A program made the position numbers and the translations under genes. From positions 124,001-188,000 of the forward strand of contig NZ_AGRW01000053.1 of the NCBI RefSeq assembly GCF_000255555.1: 64,000 nt of DNA, in the 5' to 3' direction. The stretch is from Treponema saccharophilum DSM 2985. GTDB taxonomy: Bacteria > Spirochaetota > Spirochaetia > Treponematales > Treponemataceae. Shown here in pieces: positions 43,826 through 51,980 of the stretch (positions within the stretch are counted from its first letter, which is position 1; every line of letters begins with the position of its first letter). The notes beneath the pieces are model-generated. The model had not been told where the DNA came from. It did no database searches and saw only the letters and a program-made list of their open reading frames with translations.

Positions 43826-44404
43826 ATGATTCGCGATATCGTCATAAAAAACAGAAGCTACCGCGGGTTCGACGGCAGCACGAAAATTCCGCACAGGACG
43901 CTCGTCTCGTTCGTCGACACGGCGCGCCTCGTCGCTTCCGGGGCAAACGTGCAGCCGCTCAAATACCAGATTGCCGACTCGCAGGAGCAGGTCGGAAAGC
44001 TCAACGCGCTGACAAAATGGGCGAAGATGCTCAAGGGCGTGGAGCTTCCGCACAAGGGGATGGAGCCGACATCGTACATCGTGATATACGTCGACTCGAA
44101 CATAAACCCGAACGCCGATGCCGCGAAAACAGATGTCGGAATCGCCGCGCAGACGATTCTTCTTTCCGCAGTGGAGGAAGGATTCGGCGGATGTATGCTC
44201 GGCAATTTCAACAAGGCTGACGTCACAAGCGCGATGGGCGCCGACGAGAGCCTCGTTCCAGCGCTCGTCATCGCGCTCGGAAAACCCGCCGAGACCGTAA
44301 AACTCGTCGATGTGGGCGCTGACGGAAAAACCGCGTACTACCGCGACGAGAACGACGTCCATTTCGTCCCGAAAAGGCAGCTCGACGACATTCTCCTCTC
44401 ATAG
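43826..44404 (+). CDS. nitroreductase family FMN protein
   Basis: 192 residues. The N-terminus has the FMN phosphate motif region NRSYRGFDGSTKIPHRTLVSFVDTARLVASGANVQPLKYQ, and the later helix has DVGIAAQTILLSAVEEGFGGCMLG, both standard for the nitroreductase fold, which works as a dimer with NAD(P)H. The substrate cannot be told. It lies 24 nt after the aminotransferase and probably belongs to the same transcript, which ends at the hairpin at 44439. Confidence 0.92.
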   Translation: MIRDIVIKNRSYRGFDGSTKIPHRTLVSFVDTARLVASGANVQPLKYQIADSQEQVGKLNALTKWAKMLKGVELPHKGMEPTSYIVIYVDSNINPNADAAKTDVGIAAQTILLSAVEEGFGGCMLGNFNKADVTSAMGADESLVPALVIALGKPAETVKLVDVGADGKTAYYRDENDVHFVPKRQLDDILLS

Positions 44405-44438
44405 GCGCGAAAAACGCAATCAGAAAACAAACGTATCA

Positions 44439-44484
44439 GAGGGGTTCGGAACGCTTCCCTGCGTTTTCGGGCTCCTCTTTTTTT
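44439..44484 (+). terminator. terminator after the nitroreductase gene
   Basis: A long imperfect stem starting GAGGGGTTCGG and closing with TTCGGGCTCCTC (several G-T pairs), followed by seven T. The rest of the gap to 44591 shows nothing clear. Confidence 0.6.
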
Positions 44485-44591
44485 GGCAGGCTGATATATC
44501 ATCGGCAAGAGCCATGCGAAACGCGTTCCGGCATCCTTTTTTCCATCAGGATTTTCAGGACGGAGACGGATGGCGGATTTCCGGATGGGAA

Positions 44592-45341
44592 TCAGTAATA
44601 CATCCGGATGAAACGAAGAATCCTGAGCCCGAGATAGAAAACGACGATGAGCATTGAAACGAGCCGCATCACCTTCATGCTCATCCGCACCTTCGACTTG
44701 AACGCGAATACTGTCCTCATGATGAAATACAGCGAGAACAGTATCCATGACGCGATGATGAGCCATTCCTTCCTGAGGACGAGCGAGATGACCGCGGCTG
44801 CGGCTGCGGTCGAAAAATAGACGATTGAGAACGCAATCCTGATGCGGCGGAAGCGGATTACGTCATCAGTCAGGCTCTGTGCGTTCTGCATCAGCTTTTC
44901 GCGAATGTATTCGAATCCTTCCGTGTCGGCGGGAATGCCGATTGCCGTCCAGTCTGCTCCGCATACCTTGAGCGACGCTCCGTCCACGAAACTCCGGAAC
45001 GGAACGACCGCCTTTATTTCCGAAAACGGAATCCGCACCGTAAAACCGCATGCCCGCCGTTCGATGTATTCGTCCGTGAGTTCGATTTCGAGAGAGGAAT
45101 ATGCCTTCCCGCTTTTGTGCGCAATGAAGAACGAGATGACTGCCGCCATTATCAACACCCACGCCGATTCCGCTGTGGCAATCGCAGCGAACGCCCGATG
45201 CGACCGCGTTCCGTCCATTCTCAGAAGCAGTTCCGTAAAGAGAAGCGCGAACGCCAGAAATCCGGAAAGGAGAATCAGATGTTTTAAGACGCATTTCCGG
45301 ATGAACGCGCCGCATTTTTCGGGGTTCCGTCTGTAGACCAT
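44592..45341 (-). CDS. membrane protein with PH-like middle domain, unknown function
   Basis: 249 residues. Two TM helices at the N-terminal part (LILLSGFLAFALLFTELLL and AWVLIMAAVISFFIA), then a soluble segment of about 90 residues with SSLEIELTDEYIERR and IPFSEIKAVVPF that reads like a PH/YcxB-type domain, then three further TM helices. The start at 45341 has GAGGAAAA just upstream; an in-frame ATG 20 codons earlier is possible. No family is assigned with confidence. Confidence 0.65.
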   Translation of the reverse strand: MVYRRNPEKCGAFIRKCVLKHLILLSGFLAFALLFTELLLRMDGTRSHRAFAAIATAESAWVLIMAAVISFFIAHKSGKAYSSLEIELTDEYIERRACGFTVRIPFSEIKAVVPFRSFVDGASLKVCGADWTAIGIPADTEGFEYIREKLMQNAQSLTDDVIRFRRIRIAFSIVYFSTAAAAAVISLVLRKEWLIIASWILFSLYFIMRTVFAFKSKVRMSMKVMRLVSMLIVVFYLGLRILRFIRMYY

Positions 45342-45564
45342 TTTTCCTCGCATTTCCGAAAAATCCGCCCGGTTTTTCGGTGGATACATGATTTTTATCA
45401 TCGCCCCGAAGCCGTTCCGGGTTTATCGATGCCGATGCAGTCAGTGTTTGCGCATCCCGAATATCCGCCGGGCGTCGCGCCGCCGTCCTGCATCTTTATA
45501 GGAAATCGTCGCGGATTCGAATCGCCCTGCAATCTGCCTGACAAAGAAAAGAAAAGAATAGAAC

Positions 45565-45600
45565 AGACCTGCTCCGAAACTGACATTTCCGAACAGGTCT
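45565..45600 (-). repeat. dispersed hairpin R2, copy 1, at the 3' end of arginase
   Basis: A 36-bp hairpin: AGACCTG(C/T)TCCGAAA pairs with TTTCCGAACAGGTCT. On the minus strand it is followed by a T-rich stretch, so it could end the arginase transcript. Relatives lie at 53363, 56801 and 59432. Confidence 0.65.
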
Positions 45601-45614
45601 CATGCCGGCGGAGC

Positions 45615-46523
45615 TTAGAAGAGCTTTTCGCCGAGAAGACGCGCAATCAAATCGACAGCGAACGATGCCGTCTGGTTCCGCACGTCGAGGACGGGATTGA
45701 CCTCAACGACTTCGGCGGACTTCACGAGTCCCGAATCGCACATTTCCTCCATGAGAAGAAGCGCCTCGCGGTTCGTCATTCCGGCGGGAAGATGATAGCC
45801 CGTTCCCGGCGCGTACATAGGGTCGAGGCAGTCCATGTCGAACGAAACGTGGACCGCTTCCACCCTTCCCTTGAAGAACGCGAGAACTTTGCGGACGATT
45901 TCGTTGAATCCGAGCCGGTCGATATCCGTCATCGTGAACGCCGTAACGCCGGCTTCCCTCATGAGTTTCTTCTCGCCCGCGTCAAGGTCGCGCAACCCAA
46001 CGTAGCAGACGTTCTTCGGGTCGACTTTCCGTCCCGCAAAATAGAGGTTCGTCAAATCTGGAAGACCGTATCCGCATGAGGCGGACATGCACTCGCCGTG
46101 TATGTTCCCGGAAGGAGACGTCTCGTCCGTGTTGAAATCGCCGTGCGCGTCCACATACAGGACGCCGAACGTCGTGTTCGTCTTCCGGTATGCGGCGGCA
46201 AGCCCCGCAAGCGAGCCGAGCGCAATCGAATGGTCGCCGCCGAGAATGAGCGGGAAGTCGCCGGAAGATGCGGCGCGCTCGACTTCCTCGGCAAGCTGGA
46301 CGTTCGCCTTCACAATCGGGTTGAGGTATTTTGCCTTGGGATTTCCAATCGCCTCGTATTCCTGGGGATTTATCTGTATCGGTGAAAAATATTTTTCGAT
46401 TTTGTGTCCGAGTCCCTCAAGCCTTTCCTTTATTCCCGCAAGGCGTATCGCCGAAGGTCCCATGTCGGAACCGTGCCTGCTCGCTCCGAAATCGAGCGGC
46501 ATTTCAAGAATGTGAATGTTCAT
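45615..46523 (-). CDS. rocF: arginase
   Basis: Hydrolyses arginine to ornithine and urea at a two-manganese site. 302 residues. LGGDHSIALG, VDAHGDFNT, HGE and SFDMDCLDPMYAPGTG carry the metal ligands; the end VEVNPVLDVRNQTA is also conserved. SD GAGG lies before the ATG. It is monocistronic. No urease is seen here, so its role is arginine catabolism or ornithine supply. Agmatinase is less likely given the arginase-type start (FGASRHGSDMGPSAIR). Confidence 0.94.
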   Translation of the reverse strand: MNIHILEMPLDFGASRHGSDMGPSAIRLAGIKERLEGLGHKIEKYFSPIQINPQEYEAIGNPKAKYLNPIVKANVQLAEEVERAASSGDFPLILGGDHSIALGSLAGLAAAYRKTNTTFGVLYVDAHGDFNTDETSPSGNIHGECMSASCGYGLPDLTNLYFAGRKVDPKNVCYVGLRDLDAGEKKLMREAGVTAFTMTDIDRLGFNEIVRKVLAFFKGRVEAVHVSFDMDCLDPMYAPGTGYHLPAGMTNREALLLMEEMCDSGLVKSAEVVEVNPVLDVRNQTASFAVDLIARLLGEKLF

Positions 46524-46650
46524 TTTCTCTACCTCATCACTGTGATTTCTCCCCCGGAAAGCAACGCTCCGAAAAACGGGGGATTTCTCATTTTCCCCAT
46601 CGTTTTCCGATGGGTCGGAAAAAAATAACGCCGTTCGCCGAGCGGGTCAA

Positions 46651-46913
46651 GGCGCTTGCGTATCTTTTTTCGTTCTCAGTTCGGCTTTGGTTGGAGCAAG
46701 CGTGCGCCGGTGCGCGGGAGCGCACCTTCCTTGCCGGGGGAAGGCGGGCGCGTATCTTTTTCCGTTCCAAGTTCGGCTTTGGTTGGAGCAGGCGGGCGAC
46801 GGTGCGCGGGGGCGCACCTTCCTTGCCGGGGAAGGCGGGCGCGTATCTTTTTCCGTTCCAAGTTCGGCTTTGGTTGGAGCAAGCGGGCGCCGGTGCGCGG
46901 GTGGGCAGTTGCG
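46651..46913. repeat. family A repeat cluster 2 (about 85 bp x 3)
   Basis: Three units between arginase and the next lipoprotein gene. Each has CCGTTC(T/C)(C/A)AGTTCGGCTTTGG, TTGGAGCA(A/G)GCG and the hairpin GGTGCGC-loop-GCGCACC (last unit truncated). It starts GGCGCTTGCG. Open frames on both strands run through it and are not genes. Confidence 0.88.
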
Positions 46914-46943
46914 TGTCTTTTTCCTTTTTTCATGCGCAAACTG

Positions 46944-46980
46944 CGCGCGGACTGCTTTTTTTTTGTATAGGGTATGCTAA
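46944..46980 (+). promoter_or_regulatory. shared upstream motif 1 (TTTTTGTATAGG box)
   Basis: GCGCGGACTGC followed by a T tract and GTATAGGGTATGCTAA. Almost the same block lies at 48349-48380, and its core TTTTTTTTTGTATAG lies on the minus strand at 48310-48296. All three precede genes for small exported proteins. TATGCT may be the -10 box. Confidence 0.45.
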
Positions 46981-47059
46981 GATTTTTCTTACTTTTTGCG
47001 GAAATCTGGCTCTGTTCGACTTCCGCAAAAAACAAAAAAAAGAAAATCTTGGAGGATTT

Positions 47060-47527
47060 ATGAAAAAACTTTCTAAACTTGCGGCAATTTTTGCGGCATT
47101 GGTTATGGCGTGCGCGGTCACTGGATGCAGTGATGACTCGTCAGATGAAAATGAGGGAAGAACGCTGACAACTCTTCCTGCTCCTACGAATCTTGTCATC
47201 AACTCAATGACGGACAACACAAGCAATTGCGCCGTGAACATCACATTCAACTACAGCGGAAAAACTGGTACTGAAGGCGCAACGACGGCAGTGCTCGGCT
47301 ACTCGACTACAAATGATTCTTCGCAGGCAATTGCCTATGACAACATCACTTGCACCACTATTGAAGCTGGCTCGAACACACGAACAGTAAACATTCCTTC
47401 AACCAGCGCGCCATATCTTACACCTCGCGACGGAAGAAAATACTATTTCTGGCTGAAAGCGGAAGGTCCTGCAGTCAGAGAAAGCGCATGGAGCAATGTC
47501 GCTGAATTCACATACAGCGCAAACTAG
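47060..47527 (+). CDS. small lipoprotein with fibronectin III-like domain
   Basis: 155 residues, lipobox VTGC (Cys23). The mature chain has a Thr/Ser-rich linker then LPAPTNLVINSMTDNTSNCAVNITF, TTAVLGYSTTND and KYYFWLKAEGP ... WSNVAEFTYS, the strand pattern of a fibronectin III domain. Probably a surface protein; function unknown. SD GGAGG lies 5 nt before the ATG. Longer frames upstream come from the repeat cluster. Confidence 0.75.
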   Translation: MKKLSKLAAIFAALVMACAVTGCSDDSSDENEGRTLTTLPAPTNLVINSMTDNTSNCAVNITFNYSGKTGTEGATTAVLGYSTTNDSSQAIAYDNITCTTIEAGSNTRTVNIPSTSAPYLTPRDGRKYYFWLKAEGPAVRESAWSNVAEFTYSAN

Positions 47528-47582
47528 AAATCTTGAAGGCTTTGTACAGGCGGGGGCAACTCCGCCGTTTTTTCGTGGCACA

Positions 47583-47625
47583 AAAAAAATGCACTCCCTA
47601 TCACAAGTTCAGAGTGCATTTTTCG
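47583..47625. terminator. bidirectional terminator
   Basis: AATGCACTC (47588-47596) pairs with GAGTGCATT (47612-47620), with A and T runs outside, so it serves both convergent genes. Confidence 0.85.
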
Positions 47626-47636
47626 TTTCCAGAAAA

Positions 47637-48233
47637 TTACAGCGTGAATGCAACGCCGAGTTTTGGCTGAACGATGAATCCAGACGTGCTGAGGTCATCA
47701 GAAACGGTTTCGTCGGCAGTTTTTAGTTCGACTGATGTTGAGCCAATCGCATAGAAAACTCCGAGATTTGCGAAAAGCCCGACATGCGGTGTGAAGCGAT
47801 AGGTGAATGAAACTTCCGGTCCGAAATAGAACATCACAGGAATATAATCCACACTGTTGCCATCAGCAGACTCGCCGCCGCCCTGGATTCTGAGTCCAAT
47901 ATCACCGAGCAACGAGAGCGTCATTTTTTCGTCATGGATGAACGAACCGCCGAAGCCTGCCGAAAAATCCAAATCAAACCAAGTCAGATTGTCGCCTTTT
48001 GCGTCCTCAATGTCGCTCAGTCCAAAACCGTACCCAGCCCCAGCCTTGAAGGTAAAACCACAATCCGCCACGTGAGTAAAGTCAAACGCCGCGCCTGTAG
48101 TTTCCGCAACGACGCTCTCTCCGTCGATATCCAAAATTGTAACCGGGAAAAACGCCCCTACGTGGAACGTATTCTCAGCGAATGATGAAAGCGAGAGAAG
48201 GCTCGCAGCGACCAATGCAAGAATTTTTTTCAT
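47637..48233 (-). CDS. outer-membrane beta-barrel protein, small
   Basis: 198 residues, signal peptide 1-19 (SSFA). The rest alternates polar and apolar residues with Gly/Phe/Tyr: FKAGAGYGFGLSDIE, FDLDFSAGFGGSFI, VSFTYRFTPHVGLFANLGVFYAIG, ending PKLGVAFTL. This is the pattern of an eight-stranded outer-membrane barrel. Function unknown. Confidence 0.72.
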   Translation of the reverse strand: MKKILALVAASLLSLSSFAENTFHVGAFFPVTILDIDGESVVAETTGAAFDFTHVADCGFTFKAGAGYGFGLSDIEDAKGDNLTWFDLDFSAGFGGSFIHDEKMTLSLLGDIGLRIQGGGESADGNSVDYIPVMFYFGPEVSFTYRFTPHVGLFANLGVFYAIGSTSVELKTADETVSDDLSTSGFIVQPKLGVAFTL

Positions 48234-48249
48234 CTTATACTTCCTTTTA

Positions 48250-48310
48250 TATAGTCTTTTTATCAGGCAGATTTGAAATCAACCCGATAAAAAGACTATA
48301 CAAAAAAAAA
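48250..48310 (-). promoter_or_regulatory. perfect 15-bp inverted repeat and shared T-tract motif upstream of the small barrel gene
   Basis: TATAGTCTTTTTATC (48250-48264) and GATAAAAAGACTATA (48286-48300) form perfect 15-bp arms around 21 nt. On the minus strand the arm is preceded by TTTTTTTTTG, giving the TTTTTGTATAG motif shared with 46944 and 48349. It may be an operator or a leader hairpin for the gene ending at 48233. Confidence 0.5.
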
Positions 48311-48348
48311 CTTGTTATGCAATGTCAAAACCTGCGAAATGCTTTTCG

Positions 48349-48380
48349 GCGCGGACGCTTTTTTGTATAGGCTATGTTAA
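48349..48380 (+). promoter_or_regulatory. shared upstream motif 2 (TTTTTGTATAGG box)
   Basis: GCGCGGACGC, a T tract, then GTATAGGCTATGTTAA; compare 46944-46980. It lies about 65 nt before the ATG at 48445. Confidence 0.45.
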
Positions 48381-48444
48381 TTCCGGGCATCGTATTATCA
48401 TTTTTGCATTGCTCCATTTTTTGGAAAACGTTCGGAAGGAAAAA

Positions 48445-48810
48445 ATGAAACGATTTTTGCTGCTGATATATATTCTTTCGCTCGCTTTGTTTGCGCACGG
48501 AAACACGCTGGCAGAATATTCAGAAATAAAAGAATCGTCCTCTTTCAGAATAATGGGCGAAATAGATTTACGAACGGAAAAAGATTATTCGGCAGAAGTA
48601 AAATACAGGACGCTGAACCATGAAGGCGGAATGAAAGTAACCGTTCTGGAAATCCTAAAGCGCGATGTGCAGAATAACGAACCGGGAAACTGGTTTTATG
48701 TTTTGCTCACCTCCCCTCTGTGGGTCTATGGCGGCGAATGGATAGAAAAGTATCAGAAATTCTTGATTTTTCTTCCGGATGACACGCCTATTTGTGATTT
48801 TGAAGACTGA
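48445..48810 (+). CDS. small exported protein, unknown function
   Basis: 121 residues with an N-terminal signal peptide (about 1-18, possibly cleaved at AHG or LAE). The mature part reads SSFRIMGEIDLRTEKDYSAEV then KVTVLEILKRDVQNN and ends with an acidic DDTPICDFED. No family recognised. SD GGAAGGA upstream. It shares its upstream motif with the lipoprotein at 47060. Confidence 0.65.
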   Translation: MKRFLLLIYILSLALFAHGNTLAEYSEIKESSSFRIMGEIDLRTEKDYSAEVKYRTLNHEGGMKVTVLEILKRDVQNNEPGNWFYVLLTSPLWVYGGEWIEKYQKFLIFLPDDTPICDFED

Positions 48811-48837
48811 AGCAGCAAATCAACCAGAAAAAAATTG

Positions 48838-48934
48838 TCATGCCGAACGACTCTCATAAGAAAGCGGATTTTTGTGCAATCCTGTTTCGGCATCTCTTGA
48901 TTGCAGATTCTGAAACAAGTTCAGAATGACGCGA
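48838..48934. repeat. dispersed gene-end repeat R1, copy
   Basis: Begins TCATGCCGAACGACT and ends TCTGAAACAAGTTCAGAATGACG; the inner part CCTGTTTCGGCATCTC is the same sort of half hairpin as at 36052-36126. It sits between two convergent genes. Confidence 0.55.
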
Positions 48935-48967
48935 GAAATCATGCATCGGCCGGAAAGCCGGACAGAG

Positions 48968-49006
48968 CAAAAAAATATGCCCGAAGCTCAAAAGAGTTCC
49001 GGGCAT
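48968..49006 (-). terminator. terminator of the amino-acid ABC operon
   Basis: ATGCCCGAAGCTC pairs with GAGTTCCGGGCAT (one mismatch), followed on the minus strand by seven T. Confidence 0.82.
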
Positions 49007-49013
49007 GAAAAAA

Positions 49014-49736
49014 TCACAAAACCGCGTTCAGGAACTGCTTGAGGCGGTCGGATTTCGGGTTTCCGAAGATGTCGTCTGGGGTGCCTTCCTCCGCGATTCT
49101 GCCTCCGTCCATGAAAAGTATTCTCGTGGCGACTTCTCGCGCGAATGCCATCTCGTGGGTGACGCAAATCATCGTCATTCCGCCGGCGGCAAGTTCCTTC
49201 ATGAGGGAAAGTACCTCGCCGACCATCTCCGGGTCGAGGGCGCTTGTCGGCTCGTCGAAGAGAATCACGTCGGGATTCATGATGAGGCTCCTGACGATTG
49301 CGATTCTCTGCTTCTGCCCGCCGGAAAGGCTCGCGGGATACGAATCAGCCTTGTCCAAAAGCCCGATTCTGTCGAGAAGCTCCCGCGCACGGCTCTCGGC
49401 TTCCTGCTCGTCCAAAATCTTGAGCACCGTCGGGGCGAGCGTGATGTTCTTTATCACGGAAAGGTGCGGGAAAAGGTTGAAATGCTGGAAAACCATCCCC
49501 ATTTTCCGCCTCACCGCGTTTATGTCCGTCCGCCTGTCCGTTATCGACGTTCCCTCGAAAACGATATTCCCGGAATCGGGCGTCTCAAGAAGGTTCAGGC
49601 ATCTGAGGAACGTCGACTTTCCGCCGCCTGACGGCCCGATTATGACGATTTTCTCGCCCTTCTCGATTTTTCCGCTGATTCCGTTCAGGACGACGTTCGT
49701 CCCGTATTTTTTCGTGAGGTTGCTGAATTCAATCAT
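49014..49736 (-). CDS. glnQ: polar amino-acid ABC transporter ATPase (GlnQ type)
   Basis: 240 residues, the length typical of the GlnQ/HisP group. Walker [11 protein letters not shown]-loop [10 protein letters not shown], signature [14 protein letters not shown], Walker [14 protein letters not shown]-loop CVTHEMAFA. It follows the permease by 2 nt and is the last gene of the operon. The frame stays open upstream into the permease gene; the ATG at 49736 gives the correct family start ([12 protein letters not shown]). Which amino acid is carried is not known. Confidence 0.95.
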   Translation of the reverse strand: MIEFSNLTKKYGTNVVLNGISGKIEKGEKIVIIGPSGGGKSTFLRCLNLLETPDSGNIVFEGTSITDRRTDINAVRRKMGMVFQHFNLFPHLSVIKNITLAPTVLKILDEQEAESRARELLDRIGLLDKADSYPASLSGGQKQRIAIVRSLIMNPDVILFDEPTSALDPEMVGEVLSLMKELAAGGMTMICVTHEMAFAREVATRILFMDGGRIAEEGTPDDIFGNPKSDRLKQFLNAVL

Positions 49737-49738
49737 GA

Positions 49739-50410
49739 TTATTTCCTGTACGCCCTCGCAAGTTTCTTTTCGCCGAACGCGAACAGCTTCGTCAGCCCGA
49801 GCGTGAGAACCAGGTAAATCGCGGCGCACGAGAGGAGCGGAATCCACGCGTTGTACGTCGCGTTCCTGATGTTGTCGCACGCTTTCTGCAAATCGACGAC
49901 GGCGATGAAGCTCGCGACGGACGTCTCCTTTATCAGCGTTATGAATTCCGAAGTGTACGTCGGAAGCACGGTGCGAACCGCCTGCGGAAGGACAATCCTC
50001 CGCATCGTCTGCGACCACGAAAGCCCCAGCGACCGGCCAGCCTCCATCTGCCCCTTGTCGACGCCCTCGATTCCCGCGCGGAAAATCTCCGTGCAGTACG
50101 CCCCGGAATTTATCCCGAACGCGATGACAGCGACGAGGACTGCATTGTTCATGCCGAGCGGCGAAAGTATTACGAAATAGAAAATCATAAGCTGCGTCGC
50201 CATCGGAACGCCGCGGATTATCGTCGTGTACAGGGCGGCCACGGCGTTGAGGACTTTCGAGCGCGAAATCTTGAAAAGAGCGAAAACGCACCCGAGAACA
50301 GTCCCGATGATGACGGCGCACGCGGCGATGAGGAGGGTCGTGCCGAGTCCTTTGAGGACGAGCATGTACCTTCCCTGCCCTATCATTGTCTCTAAAAACG
50401 GTGAGAACAT
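49739..50410 (-). CDS. polar amino-acid ABC transporter permease
   Basis: 223 residues, five TM helices, His/Glu/Gln permease family. TM1 [20 protein letters not shown], the conserved [19 protein letters not shown], and the EAA loop [25 protein letters not shown]. It lies 3 nt after the binding protein gene and 2 nt before glnQ. One permease gene is present, so the channel is likely a homodimer. Confidence 0.95.
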   Translation of the reverse strand: MFSPFLETMIGQGRYMLVLKGLGTTLLIAACAVIIGTVLGCVFALFKISRSKVLNAVAALYTTIIRGVPMATQLMIFYFVILSPLGMNNAVLVAVIAFGINSGAYCTEIFRAGIEGVDKGQMEAGRSLGLSWSQTMRRIVLPQAVRTVLPTYTSEFITLIKETSVASFIAVVDLQKACDNIRNATYNAWIPLLSCAAIYLVLTLGLTKLFAFGEKKLARAYRK

Positions 50411-50413
50411 ACT

Positions 50414-51193
50414 TTACTTTCTGATGATTATGACCTGGTTTGTCTTGTAGTACGGCTCGGAGAAATCGACGTTCTTGCGCCTCTCGTCCGTCGCCGTCAT
50501 TCCCGCGGCGATGAAGTCGATAGAGCCGGACTGGAGCGCCGCGATAAGCGAGTCGAACGCCATGTCCGAAACCTGAAGCTTTCTCCCGTAATCGTTCGCA
50601 ATCATTTTCGCGAGCGTGACGTCGAAGCCGACGACTTCCGTCCCATCGACGTACTCGAACGGCGGGAATGCGGCGTTCGTTCCCATGCGGAGAACCGGAG
50701 CCGCCTCAAGCTCCTCTACATTCGGGATGGTGATGTTCCCGTCAACGGGCATGAACGCGCTGACGAGCGAATCATACGTTCCGTCGGACATGACGCGCGC
50801 GATTGTCGCGTTTATCCTCGCCAGAAGCTCGGGATTTCCCTTGCGGACGGCGATCGCGTATTCCTCCGCGGAAAATTTGTCGTTGACGATTGCGAGAGAC
50901 GGATTGCGCCTGACGATTTCCTTTGCGGGAAGCTCGTCGAGGACGATTGCGTCGATTGCGCCGTTCCCGAGTGCAAGCGCCGCATCGATTCCGGTCTTGA
51001 ACGATTTTATCTTGGCATCCTTGACCTCTTCCTGTACGTACAATTCCCCGGTCGTCCCAGCCTGAACGCCGATTGTAAGCCCCGCCAAATCAGCCGCTGA
51101 ATTGACCTCTACCACCTTCTTTGATTTGCATCCCGCTGCCGTAAATGAAAGCGCGAGCACGGCCGCTGCGATTGCGATGACCGATTTCTTCAT
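50414..51193 (-). CDS. amino-acid binding lipoprotein, circularly permuted family 3 fold
   Basis: 259 residues, lipobox TAAGC (Cys22), so it is anchored outside the inner membrane and feeds the permease. Family 3 binding proteins normally run: start strand ([11 protein letters not shown]), first lobe to the hinge ([15 protein letters not shown]), then second lobe ([17 protein letters not shown] ... [15 protein letters not shown] ... [18 protein letters not shown]), then a closing helix. Here the second lobe and closing helix come first (about 31-148), a linker follows (about 149-165), and the normal N-terminal part starts at [15 protein letters not shown] (about 167) and ends the protein with QVIIIRK. 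All parts are present once and well kept, including [18 protein letters not shown] before the ATG. See findings. Confidence 0.9.
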   Translation of the reverse strand: MKKSVIAIAAAVLALSFTAAGCKSKKVVEVNSAADLAGLTIGVQAGTTGELYVQEEVKDAKIKSFKTGIDAALALGNGAIDAIVLDELPAKEIVRRNPSLAIVNDKFSAEEYAIAVRKGNPELLARINATIARVMSDGTYDSLVSAFMPVDGNITIPNVEELEAAPVLRMGTNAAFPPFEYVDGTEVVGFDVTLAKMIANDYGRKLQVSDMAFDSLIAALQSGSIDFIAAGMTATDERRKNVDFSEPYYKTNQVIIIRK

Positions 51194-51980
51194 AATAAAA
51201 CCTCCGTTTTCCAATTTTTCGCGACACGGATTCTACCACAATTGCCCGTTGCATTGAAACGGCGCTTGCGTACCTTTTTCCGTTCTCAGTTCGGCTTGGT
51301 TGGAGCAAGCGTGCGCCGGTGCGCGGGGCGCACCTGCCTTGCCCGGCGGGGCAGTTGTGTACCTTTTTCCGTTCTCAGTTCGGCTTGCTCGGCACAAGCG
51401 CACGCAGCACTCGCGAGGCGAGTGTGCGCCGGGATGGGATTTAGGAGCGGGGAACGTATTTTTTTCGTTCTAAGATGGCGCTTGCATTCTTTTTCCGTTC
51501 TCAGTTCGGCTTGGTTGGAGCAAGCGTGCGCCGGTGCGCGGGGCGCACCTTCCGTGCCCGGCGGGGCAGTTGTGTATCTTTTTCCGTTCCAAGTTCGGCT
51601 TGCGTACCGTTTTCTCGTTCTCAGTTCGGCTTTAGTCGGAGCAAGCGTGCGCCGGTGCGCATTTGCGCATCTGTCTTGCCCGAGAAGGCAGGCGGTTACC
51701 GTTCAAGAGTGCGAAAAAAAAGCAGGCTGCCCGACAAAAACAAATGCGAACATCCGCTTCCCCAACAACCCCAAAAGGGCGGAGCTTCGTTCCGCGCACG
51801 CTCGCCACCTACAAAATCACGAAACCCGACAAAACAAATGCGAATATCCGCCTTCCCCAACAACCCCAAAAAGGGCGGAACTTCGTTCCGCGCCCGCTCG
51901 CCACGAAAATCGAATAACCCGACAAAACAATGCGAGCGGCAAATTGATTTTTACTGTTTTTTTGCCGAAAATGAATTGTT
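51194..51980. repeat. family A repeat cluster 3 and a second tandem repeat, in a 787-bp gene-free stretch
   Basis: 51261-51700 holds family A units, more diverged than elsewhere: GGCGCTTGCG, CCGTTCTCAGTTCGGCTT, TTGGAGCAAGCGTGCGCC, GGTGCGC-GGG-GCGCACC. 51738-51935 holds two copies of another unit of about 88 bp (CCCGACAAAA(A)CAAATGCGAA ... CCAACAACCCCAAAA ... GGGCGGA(G/A)CTTCGTTCC) plus a start of a third. No gene is credible here; the DNA just before 51193 is the operon's promoter region with no clear -35/-10. Confidence 0.85.

Noticed and set aside
46331-47059. Long open frame leading into the lipoprotein at 47060
   Set aside because: It crosses the antisense arginase start and the repeat cluster; the lipoprotein start has a clear ribosome site and signal peptide.
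49737-50321. Extended GlnQ with about 195 extra N-terminal residues
   Set aside because: That part overlaps the permease gene in another frame; the ATG at 49736 gives the family-typical start.
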